Positions 28,401-40,400 of a DNA stretch of 64,000 nt are shown one piece after another (position 1 is the first letter of the stretch; the number at the start of each line of letters is the position of its first letter). The notes beneath the pieces are model-generated. The model was given only the letters and a program-made list of their open reading frames with translations, was not told where the DNA came from and did no database searches. The stretch covers positions 28,100,081 through 28,164,080 of the forward strand of contig CM019214.1 in NCBI GenBank assembly GCA_009741485.1, read 5' to 3'. Both the position numbers and the translations under genes were made by a program. The stretch is from Malurus cyaneus samueli (taxonomy: Eukaryota; Chordata; Aves; Passeriformes; Maluridae).

Positions 28401-31400
28401 TAGGAAATGAGTGTATTTTTCAATCTTATCAGATTGACTAAGTTGTTATTTTTTTATTTTCTGTGTCTTTCACCTAGGAAATATGATTGAAAGGATACTG
28501 GTGTCTTGTAACAACCAACAAGATTTGCATGAGTGGGTGGATCACCTGCAGAAGCAAACCAAAGTCACAACTGTTGGGAATCCCACCATTAAACCTCACT
28601 CTGTGCCATCTCACACGGTAAGAAAGAGCTGCTGGATTGAAGGGAATGAGCAGAATTAGGTCATCTGGAAAGCACTGCCATGGAAAGCTTTTTTTTTTTT
28701 TTAACCATTAGCGACAAGAACTGAATGTTGTCTCTTTAGTTTAATATGTAAAAAGATCATGCTGTTTTAAATTGTGTGAACAAAGAATAAAATGCTTAAA
28801 ACTCAGTGTAATAGTTTAACGGGGTGAAAGGAAGTTCATTGTCATTACTTTTTCTATTTTGACCAAGTGCATACATCACCATCTGTTAGGTATACTTAGA
28901 ACAGTAGGTTTTAATTGGTGGTGTACTTGACAGGCTGTGGAGAAACAGTAATTTCTTTTGGGTTCTGCATTTGAATTGTTGGGTATGAATGGATCTAAAT
29001 TTAGCTCCACTCTTAGTGGTGAGACAAGTGGGAGCAGGGCTGCTCATAGCTGTTCTTTCTTTAGTCTGTGCTCTGTCTGGGGTAGACAATAAAAAAAAAT
29101 TAAAATGAAATTTAAAAGAAAAAAAATCCAAAAAATAATGTGTAAAATTTTTTGAAGGCCAGCTGCAATACATAGGAGTGCTACATTGTGGGTGGGATTA
29201 TTTCAGCAGTCCTCATGACACTGCCTTCACGATGATAATATGCTTTCTTTGCTTTCCCATCATGTTTGGCAGCTTCCTTCCCACCCAGTGACTCCCTCCA
29301 GCAAGCATTCAGACAGCAAGCCAATTCCACTGACTCCTGCCTACCACACTCTCCCTCATCCATCACATCATGGCACTCCTCACACCACAATAAACTGGGG
29401 CCCTCTGGAGCCCCCCAAAACGCCCAAGCCTTGGAGTCTGAGCTGCCTGCGGCCCGCGCCTCCACTACGGCCCTCGGCAGCTCTTTGCTATAAAGAGGTG
29501 AGTTTCAGCAGCCAAGAAAAAGGACATTGTAGCAGGCCTTCTATAGGAGTTTGAAGTTTTTTTTGTGGTGGCTGTATGTATGTGACTTTGTTTTGATTTT
29601 ACAAATCTCCTAAACGGGGAAAAAGTGAGAGTTGACCTGCAGTACAAGATTTGTATTGAGACTTAGTTGCTCTAGGAGGTTCTTCTGCTTGGCTGTATTT
29701 GTTTGGCTGTACTATATGCACATTTTGTAATTTGAATTAAAATCCTTTCATGCCTTCATGTGTAGGCCACTAAATTCCTCGCAGTATTAAAATTTCAATC
29801 ATCTTTATAGTGTTTAGCATGTAATAATATTCAAAACCTATTTTGATCAACCTATTTTTGGTCAGTCCTGCTCAGTCACCTTTTTACTTTCTTGTTCTGT
29901 GTTTTCACAGAAGATGTGTTGCATCCTTAAGGTAAAGGGTAGGCCAGCATATTCCTTTTGTTCCTGAAATTTAGTATTGTTCCTGTAAATTATCATGATC
30001 CGATTTTGAGCACAAATGCTGCTGGGTTTGGTGTTTGTGTGGAGGATTTGTTTGTTGTTTTTTTTTTTTTTTCCCCTGTAGAGTTCTGTAAAAACAGACC
30101 TAAACTTTTACAAATTTTTGGCTTTGAAGAGTCTACTACCTGCCAAGCTTCCTTGTTAGGTCCTTTTTTACTTGCTTCCCAGTAGACAGGTGAAATGGTT
30201 GTCCTTTCATTCTAGCTCCCAAAAAAGCTTGAATGCCTTTGCAGCAGCATTTATGTATATTTTTGTTATTAGAACAGATAAAATACTTCACTTTGTGTAT
30301 AGCTGGATGAAGGGTAGAGAGGAAATCAGCCAATCCCGGCAAATTGAGAATTGCAAAAAGTACTACTAAACTGAATTTTGATGCTATTAAAAGCTTTTTA
30401 GTTAGTAATTCCTGTATGTATCTTAGAAGTTAAATTTTTGAAGTAATGTGGAAAAGCTCTATTCTTTCTATTTTTCCTATACAGGATCTCAGTAAAAGCC
30501 CTAAAACCATGAAAAAGCTGCTTCCCAAACGCAAGCCAGAACGGAAGCCATCAGATGAAGAGTTTGCACTGAGAAAAAGTAAGAGAGATTTGGACAAATA
30601 TCTGCGTCATACAAGGGCTAGAATTAACATCAGTTTAAATTCTGTTAGATATGCAGTGTAAGCAAGTCACCTGGTTTTCTCTCTTGTCAGGGGAGAGGAG
30701 TAGGTATCTCCAGAGGATGGTTTGTTGCATTTATCATAGGTCTTGATGCTACAATGGCATTAGTCGCTTTTAGAGCTTTACTGATTGCTGCAGTGGATGT
30801 CTGCTTGTGAATTGCCTGTTTCTGTTTACACTGCAAAGTGAGGTTAACTAGAGAGCCATGTAAAGTTCAGTCAGGTAAACCTATCTTTTAGTACTGTGAA
30901 GATACTATCCCACTCCTGCAGAATAGTCTGTAGCTATGTTCTTACATTGGTCCTTCTGTTGTTCTGGGTGTTGAAAGGGTGGTTACTGCTGCTCATTTCA
31001 AGATGAGTTCTTCCACAATCCCTCCTTCTAGGATCCAGCAGTCTTATCTCCTATAAAAAAGATCATTTGCTCGTGCTTGTGTCCAAATGAATTGCAGATA
31101 TTTAGGATGTTTTAAGTCTGAAGAAAACCACTGACCTAAGAGAGGCTCATGAATGTGCCAAGTAAGAGAGGTCAAAATCTTTGTTGGGCTGATTTGAAGT
31201 GGAGGGAGCATTAATGTTATCAAGCAAACACAGTATTCACTTAGTTGTCAATGTCACTGTAATTCTTCCTTAGTTGTCAATGTCACTGTAATTCTTCCTT
31301 AGAAATTGCTGTGAATGAATAATCTGATTGCTTGTATCAATAAAAGACAAGGTGTTTTATTGGACTGATTTTTGCTGTAACTTTTTCTTCTTTATGTCTG

Positions 31401-34400
31401 TCCTTTGCCCATGGGCTTTTTTAGCTAGAGTCTGTGCCATGAGTGTTCAGTGCAGAAGTGTGTTATTGTGGCAGCTGTCTGTCACTGACTTATGTAGAGT
31501 TGGAGAGAAAAATCTTTTCCTCAGGGTGTTCTTGGTTTGTGTGAGGTGTTAGTCATTCTGAATCTTCTGTGAATTTCATGTGGCAAAGGTTAAGGTAGTG
31601 AGTAGAATGTTTCTCTGTCCATGGATGTGCAGGTGGATGTTGTAGTTCAGGATGTTTTATCCTTACAGGAAGGTATCTGCTTAGAAAAAATGAAAGTACT
31701 GTAGTACAGCACCATTTCAGATGATGGAGAATGGAGATGCAGTAGTAGTAATGATAGTGATAAAGCTGTCAACTTTTACAGGGTTTAGCAATTTTTAAAG
31801 AGCGCAGTGGGAGTAGTAAGGGTTCTTGCTTGGAGAAAGGAAGAAGTCTTTATATTGCAAAATTGTTCTGCTCCTGATTAAATAATGTTCAATAAAAGAT
31901 TTTTTTTTGTAAGCATAAGTCAAAGAGCAATGTTTACAGAAATTCTTACAGATTCTTGGTATTCATCTTCACTAATCAGTAATTAGAAGCTTTTGTTAGT
32001 GCTTCTTCAATTTTCTCAACTTTCTTGTGTAGTTGTAGAGGTTTCCCAGTGAGGAGCACCTTATGAACTTAGAGCATATTGATAGAGAGGTCTGGGTTTT
32101 GTTAGTTCTCTTCTCAGGAATCCAAGGGATTTATGGGCTGTGTTTTGAGAATGTTGTGTTAAATTAGCATTTAACAGGCAAAACAAGTGAAGTGTTCCAA
32201 CTGAGTGCATTCAAAATTCTATTTCAGAAGTGTAATATTTGTCCTACTACTGTAATAATGTGCTGCATTTTAACTATGAAATCCAATTATTTTTCCTGCC
32301 TTGAAAGAGGGATAACCCATACTTTGGAGTTCCTGCATCTCTTAAACTGTAGGAAGATTACATTGGGCAAAGATAATTTCTGCAGTAGCTAGCTTGTCGT
32401 GACAAATGTTTGGAAAGTTGGCTTTGTTCTGGTGATAATAAATCACAAAAACTTAACAGGATGCATTGGCTGGCAGAGAACTGAACTACATTTTGATGCT
32501 GAAGGCTGCTCAGATTCATGTAGCAGCAGATTTTCAAACCTAGTTATTTCACAGGGGAAAAGAGGAAAAAATCTTATAAAATATCAAGCTGTCTTGCCTT
32601 GCACATGGACTTGTGGTTCCATCTAAACTAGTGGTAGAGACAGCTCTAGATTTCTGATTGGAATTTCACTCAATTAAGAGTGAACAGTTTAACACTACTT
32701 TTGCCGAGTTACCCAGGGAGAAGAATTGCTATGGGGCTTTACCTTTAGGAAAATATTGCTGTTGTGTGCTGTTGAAAGGGGTAAATCTGATTTTTAAAAA
32801 AATATATATATGTACATATATGTACAATACCAAAAGTTTTCAAGATGTTTCTTGTGAATTAATACTCCGTCTCTTGAATTCTTTGATTAAATATTGAAAT
32901 AATATGCATATGAAATTTTATGTTTATATAATAACTTGAATATATAGGTTTTTTTCAGTAAAACGACTGCTTTAGAATGAGAGTCCTCACACTTCAAAAC
33001 ACATTCTGTACAACTTCAGATGCTCAGAAAATTTCTTGAATATGTGGGTGATTACTGTGAATTGAGTTTTTTTTAAGCATTTCAAAGTAGTATTTTTCTT
33101 TTTAAACCGTTACTTTTTTATTCAAGTTTGATTTTTATATTCATGTGATTTAAGAGAATTTTTAAAGGCTGAACTTTGGACTCCACTGAACTGATTTACA
33201 AAGGTTTTTCTATATTAAGAAATATGACCATGTCTAAAATGCTGTTTTTCCCATTGATTCTAGGTACAGCTGCTTTAGAAGAAGATGCTCAAATTCTTAA
33301 AGTCATTGAAGCATATTGCACAAGTGCCAAAACACGTCAAACACTAAATTCAAGTAAGTTAGGAAGTACTGAAATGGGTAGAAATGGCTAACTGAAACAC
33401 AAATAAGATAGTTTACAAAAAAAAGAGTGGTGTATATTCTCAGGCCTTTGCAGATAGCCAGTTGGACCTGCAGTTAGTAATAGCTTGTTTCTGGTTTAAC
33501 ATCAATGCCAGGTGTTTATCTATGGGATGCCAAGACCATGGTTAGAGACGAATATTTTTTCAGTATTTCAAAATAATCCAAAACAACAAAACCCAAACGT
33601 GATTACTTGTCATGGTTTAAAATTGTACTAAACCTTCACCAATGAATAAGAGGTGTCTGAACTGAGTATGACAACTAATCAGTTTGATTTTGGATAAATT
33701 TCAAGAAGCTGGTAAGTAAGAGAAATGAAGTCATCGTAATTTTGGAGGACTGTATTTTTGTTGTGTTATGTTCAACAAAGACTTTCTCTATGGAAAAGTA
33801 ACCTAGACCTATAAAATTTTCTTCATTTCATTGCCACTAGTTGTTTTTAGTATTAATTACAAATTTTAACCCCGTCTCATAATTTCAGGAGAAATTGTTC
33901 TCAGATATGTGTCTTGCTTAAAGCCATTTTTAGTTTCTCAGATCAATACCTAGCATATTGAAAACCTGTAACGTGCCTCTGGGGTCCTACTTCATTTAAT
34001 CCAAATCAAGGTTGCCATATGGAGTTCCTCTGTATTGTAAGTAAAACATTGCTCAAAGCAGGGGAGTCCACCAGCATGTGTTCCATTTACACAAGGAAGG
34101 AGAAAATGCTGTTGTGTTTGTTCCTTTTTGCACTGTTGAATACAGATTTAATTTAGAGATCCTTGGAACACAGTATAATGATCTTAAAGTACTTGGCTGG
34201 TTTTGCTGGAACTAGAAGACTGGACATCATAACTTCTTGTCCACTAAAGCTGTTTAAATTCTGCAGTATTAATCATTGTTACTGCTGTCTACAGTGCTCT
34301 GAGCCCATTTTGCTTCCAGACGAAAGCACTTCATGCTGACAGTTGAAGTCTCAAAATGCGATTGCAGACTTAGTTCTTGAATTGTCCTAAAATGTGTTCA

Positions 34401-37400
34401 GTTGCTATTGCCACTTGAAAAAAATGCAGCTACTTTGTATTCCTACGTAACTTTCAATGGGAATACGGCAGTTGTGTTAGACTGTAAAAACTTTTCAAGT
34501 AACAGCAAAAGCCTTAATTTTAATTTTTCTGTCTTAATGAACTGTAGATCTCCATTAATACTAATCTTTTTTATAGCCACACAGTCCTTACAGTAGTGTG
34601 TTTAATTGGATAAAGGGAATGAATGAGTTCAAAGTTCTGAAGATATACTGTTGTTCCAAACAAAATCAAATGAGATGATTGCCTTTTAAACACCTCAGCT
34701 ATGATCTGTTATTTCCAAGGATAACGTGACAAGAAATGGTTGGGAAAACATTTGCACTTGCACAGTAGTGTGTGTGTGTGTGCAGATATGAAATGGATTT
34801 TTTTTTTGCTTGCCTATTTTTCCTTTCTATGTATATTTAAGAAATATACATAGTGCTGTGGGTATCATTGCATACATCAGAAGTCAGCAGCTTTTATTTG
34901 CTCTTAACGGCAGCAAGAAACAATTTTTTTTATTGATTAGGCACACAGCTGCTTTGTTTGGAAAGAATAGTGTTGTCACCTAAGACGAGGTTTCAGAAGT
35001 TCCATTTAAAGACTGGAATTGGAAATGGGGAAAGAACCAATGAAGCTGGAATTGCTTCTGTTGGAGCAGTAGTCACTGTAGAATAATAGAATGAGGGAGT
35101 TGCCTGTCATCTGTGAAGTATGCTGGTTTTTTACATGCTCCATTCTTACCTCCCTGTTAATATTCTGCCTGTCCCTCACAGCACTCACTGGGCAATTCCC
35201 CTGCCTGCCCCTTAATCTGCTGCTTTTGGCAGCATCAGTTCAGCAGAGCCATGGCACCAGTGCAAACTGGTAAGGTGTGGCATTAGAGGTAGCAGAGCAG
35301 CTTTTATCAGTTGTCTGGGTGGGAAAGAAGTGGGGTTTTATTTGGGTAAATAGATGGAAATGGAAGAGCAGAGTTTGACTTTCTTGTGCTTCTTGAACAC
35401 TGTGCTTATTTTGCATTTCTGCTTCAAATGAAGACTTAAAATCTTCTGCAATATCATGTGTATGTGGCTCATAACATGGCCACTTATATGGCTTCAGTCC
35501 TTGGATGTTGCCAGGCCTTTAAAAATGAAAAAACTGTCCTTACTATGTTTGACCAACTACTCTAGAGATGTGAAAATATGTAACTGGAGGGATCGATTCG
35601 GAGCTGTGCAGGCAGAGGTGTTTGAGGGTTCAGAATGAGCTAGGCTGTGTCACCATTGGCCTCTTGGCCCTGTTTTTCTGGTATTTAATTTACCACATGG
35701 TTTAACAAATAACAAGGGGTATGGGCGCAGAAAAAAATGTGCTTTGACAGTCTCCTTCAGGGTGTGCAAGATGTTGTTGCTGATTTAGAAATCAGCAGCC
35801 CTGCTCTGCATGAGAACCTTTGCTTTCTTTTTCCCCCTGCATTTTCCTCTTCACGGTGGTGACACAAGCACTTCTGTTGGCTGTGTTGTGAGCTGGTGGG
35901 AAAATTACCTGCTTGAAAAAACTAACCCTACAAAGGATTTTTTCATCTGAAGCTATTTCCTGGCCTGGCTCATGAAGCAGCTGTACAAAAGACTGTGTCA
36001 CTTCAAGGGAGGGAAAGGATGAGGTACAGATATGTGATGGAGAAGGGGCTGTTGCTTTTCACATTGGTGCTGGATCATGCTGGCTTACTGTGTTTGTTTA
36101 TTGCTCTGTGCCCAGTCAAATCCTCCCCAGACCAGAACTGACTCTCTATTTCAAAAGAACCTAACTTCCTCTTCAAAAAAATCTACTTTCAAATGATATT
36201 TTGTTACTCAAAATTCTCAACTGAAACTGCCTAGAAACTTAAAAATCACTTCAAAATTGTATTGTAACCGTTCAAACATTATTATATGCTGAGTGTAATT
36301 TATACCTAAACCCCAAACAAATTTGAAAAAAAAAAGAAAAAGAAAAAAACCCAACTTTGGTGCTTTTTTTAACAATATTTTCTCTTTTCCTTCTCTTCCC
36401 ATCACCTTTTTGCTTTTATTTCATGTGTTTGGTTGTGGCTATTCCTTACGTTCTCCTCCTCATCCCACCTCTGCCTATCCACATCCACCATTTCATTTCA
36501 CCTATACATCCTTAGCATGGCAAGGCACTGACCTGATGCATAATCACGTCTTGGCTGATGATGACCAATCAAGTCTAGACTCCTTGGGTCGTCGCAGTAG
36601 TCTTTCTCGTTTGGAGCCTTCAGACCTCTCAGAAGACTCTGACTATGACAGTATATGGACAGCCCATAGTTACAGAATGGGGTCTACATCTCGTAAGAGC
36701 TGTTGCTCATATATCTCTCACCAGAACTAATGCACTTCTGAGCTTTTTCTTAACAAATGCTTGTTGTATCACAGCCTGCTTTTCTTAGATGTTTTCTTGC
36801 TGTTCCTTGTCTCTTTAATGTGATATTTTAACAACTTCTGAGGGAGCTCCTGAAACTTCAGTTATACCTGGTGGAAGGCTCTATTGTCAATTCAACACAC
36901 GTACAAATAAGTCATTCTAAAAAGTGTATATCCTGTTAAGGATGATACTTCTTGAGGGTTTTTTTAACTGACAGATGTTAATTTGTAGCCCTGAATGGTC
37001 TTTTTTTTCTTTTGGCTTGGTTAGTGTAGTAACAGGTCCTTTATTTTCTTCTTTTTTTTTAATTTTTATTTTGAATACAGCACATTTTTATATTTTGTAC
37101 TGAAACCATACTGGTTTAAGAGCTGAGTGCCAGCTATATGGAAATACCTTAGTGGTAGTGGTTGGATTTTATACATATTATTAACAAAATACAAAGCTGG
37201 TAGAGTAAGAAAAGTGCAGCTTAAAAAAAAAAGCAGTACAAGAGCTGTAAAATCATTCAGATATTCATGTATCTGGCCTATTTGTTTGGAAGAGCATTTG
37301 CTGATCCATAAAAAATTCTGGTTTTATATTGCTGTCTTTTGCTCATTTTGCTTAAAATGTTTATATGAAGGGCCTCACTGCTCTTTCCCCACCCCAGTCT

Positions 37401-40400
37401 GGCAATTGTCATGAAAACCTGGCAGTCCATGTTCATTACATGCAGTGTTTTGGTATCTCATGTTACCTGTGGTCATACTGTCACTTTACTGTATGCAGTC
37501 GTGTGGCAGAAAGCAGGGTTTAGATGTTTACTTGCCTGTTAAAATACACAACTGTCAACTCTCAATTGACCATTCTTCTTGAAAAGACGAGATGAAAATG
37601 GTTCCCCTGATGGAGGCTCCAGTGTTCAGCATCCGAAACTCTAGGTACAACTGTGATCAAATTGGCTTGTTTGAACTTCTGAATAATAGAATGCTTGGCT
37701 TTTGGGTTGTACTGTTTGGAGCATGTCTGTGACAGATTTTATTGTGTCTTGTAACTTCTTTCATAAGCAGGTTTGTTTTCAGCAGCAGCTCTTCACTTAC
37801 AGTCATATTGGCTTTTTCAGAGAACTGTGACATGCTGTGCACAGCTGAAGGTCTCAAACCTGCACCTGGGGCGCTGCTGGGGTGAAGTGTGCGTGTGTGT
37901 GTGCTCTGTCTTGTTGCTAAAGTAATTGGCATCAAAACAAAAATGGCATGTTTTCCAAATCTTTGTAAGTTAGGGAAAAGCACAGTGAAAATGACGGAAG
38001 GACAGAAACAGTTCTCAGTTTCACCAGGGTTCCTAAGTGCAGCACCCTTATCCCTTATCACATAAGCGTGTTATCCAGTGTTCAGATACTACTCTATGAA
38101 CAAGTTCAGAGTAATCCTGATGCAATTTAACTGCAGCCTGGGAACTCGATCACACTGTTTAAAAGATAATCAATACCTTTCTGCAGGTTACATGATCAGA
38201 AAGTTGTAATTGCTACACGTGCATGATTCCAGAAGATGGTCAGTGTGGAGAAGATGTTTCAAGGCAGTTCACATCTTCAATTTACATTCAGTCTTGTTTG
38301 ATCCCCTGCTTTATCCTCTTTGACTGTTGGCATTCTATAATGTGACTAACAAGAAGAGTAGTGCTTACTGAGGAGGATTTTCAGGGGTATATTTTCCTGC
38401 TGGTCATATATTAATGTAATGACCAGGAGCTTGTGTATGTTGAACCTTTCTCAAATGGAGGAGTCTTGCTTAGACAAATGAGATAAGTTATATGTACTCC
38501 ATATCATTTCACAGCACATATGTAACCCACTTCACTCCCTTCTTCCTTTCAGTCAGTTTTTTTGTTTTGTTTTTCTAACATTAATGGAAAGTATGGATTG
38601 TTTTTTGACCTGTTTCTTATGCTGTGGTGTTTTAGTTGAATAATGTTTACTGCACTGGAGAAATGATAATTCCTTTATGTCTCTTTCATGTTATATAGTG
38701 TAAATATGAGTTTGTAATAGAGTTGATGCACTTGAACTTTCCTTATCACACAGAAACTTTTGTTATCCAGATCCGAAGATTTTGACTTTCTATGCACCAA
38801 AGCTTTGACAGTTTACCACCATTAATTATTGTAGCATTTAAGTTATTAAGTACTATCATAATTAGGATCTCTCATATTGTGTATCCTCATTAACATCACA
38901 GCATATTTAAAACCATTCTGTGTCTTCAGTGTTACAGGCTGTAAACTATTGTGAACCTGATCAGGAGTATTAATGCAAAATGCTTGAAACAAACAAAAAA
39001 AAAAAAGGCAAATGTGGAAATGGTGGTATTCAGTCCAAAGGTTCAGTGTTTCTATTTTTGTGGAACTTTAGTCATGGTAATAACGGTACCTTATGTTTAT
39101 GCAATTCTGTAAATTGTATGTGTACAGTTACAAATACACTGGAAGGATGGAGAACCTGAATTGGAAGGTAGGTTCAAGCCATTGTCAGGCCCTCTTCACA
39201 TGGCTTATGCAGTGTTTCCATAAATTAGTACTTACCACAAACTGAAGCCAACCAGTATAAATTGGGTGTTTTGAGTAATCTTGCCAAAACACAGTAATGT
39301 GTATATAAGTGACGTAAAACATAGAAAGAATAATATATATTGTGCACTTCATTTGTGAATGGGAGAAGCCATCTTTAGTAGGTGACTGCCTTTTGAAAAT
39401 GCAAAATGGATGTATATCTGAATGTTTCATTGTACTGTACAGTATGCATATTGTTTGTGGTTGCATATATCAATTAAGTGTTTTGTTTTATATGAAAAGG
39501 ACATCTGTTATGTACAGTTGAAATAAATTTTGCATTTGCTAGACTGTGACTTTAATATTTAATTATTACACAGGGGGAAAGGACAGCATAACTTGTAGCC
39601 TAACACATTCTCTTCTCCCCATGCCTCATTTCTCTTCGTCCCTTCTTCCCAGAGGAATCAAATGCTGACGTAAAAGACCTTTTTTGACATAAGTGTGTAA
39701 TGTTTGTTTAATGTAGTTGACACCTAAAGGAAATTCAATGTAATGGGAAGTGTTTATTCTTCTATATATTTTTTTTTAAATAATTTCAGAACATTGCCAT
39801 ATATAGGTTGTTTCTCTGTTGCCTTCCTCTCCTGTTGAATTGATTTTATTTTCTTTTAGTTTTCTGTAAAAGCACAGGCTGAATTATTGGAACAATCTAA
39901 AACCTACATCTGCAGGTCTTGTTGCCTGTGAGAAATTTTATAAATATACTAAGGATGTATATAAACTTGTGTGGTTTTATGATTTAATATTACAACATTT
40001 TCTTCTTAAAGCAAGAGCTATCTTTAGTGTTTCTATTTAGAAGATGCTCATATAAGAGTGAATTTAAATTTGCTAATATACATACTGAATAAGCTAATAT
40101 ACATACTGAAATGTTTACATCAGAATAAATTTAATAATCACCCCTCTCTATTAAAAGGTCAGAACACATAGTTTTGCTATGATTGTAGCAACTCTAGTCC
40201 TGCAGCCATCTGCTTGGAAGTTTTTGTATTGGTTAGTGAAATACAGGAAATTTAGTGGGATAGCTGTTTCCTGATTTGTCTTAGAATTCTCCCACTTCTT
40301 CAGATGGTGTATCTGTCTTTTCAAACTAATCATTCTGTTCACATATGACTAACACTTACATATGAAGTTGTATTTCAGTCCACTTTAACTGTTTCCATTT

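Larger units (their letters stand above)
30579..33263 (+). other. ARHGEF7: ARHGEF7 intron, 2.7 kb
   Basis: AT-rich intron containing a perfect 29-bp tandem duplication (31241-31302) and an AT/GTAC microsatellite (32801-32826). No other exon is recognised. Confidence 0.85.
33354..36515 (+). other. ARHGEF7: ARHGEF7 intron, 3.2 kb, before the alternative exon
   Basis: AT-rich intron with a (TG)7 run (34769-34782) and a 12-bp-stem hairpin (34827-34853). The last 150 bp are pyrimidine-rich, a strong acceptor tract for the exon at 36516. Confidence 0.85.

Noticed and set aside
37657..38061. 134-codon minus-strand open frame in the candidate 3' UTR
   Set aside because: No domain, low-complexity composition and no promoter. 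Antisense chance frame is the simpler explanation.
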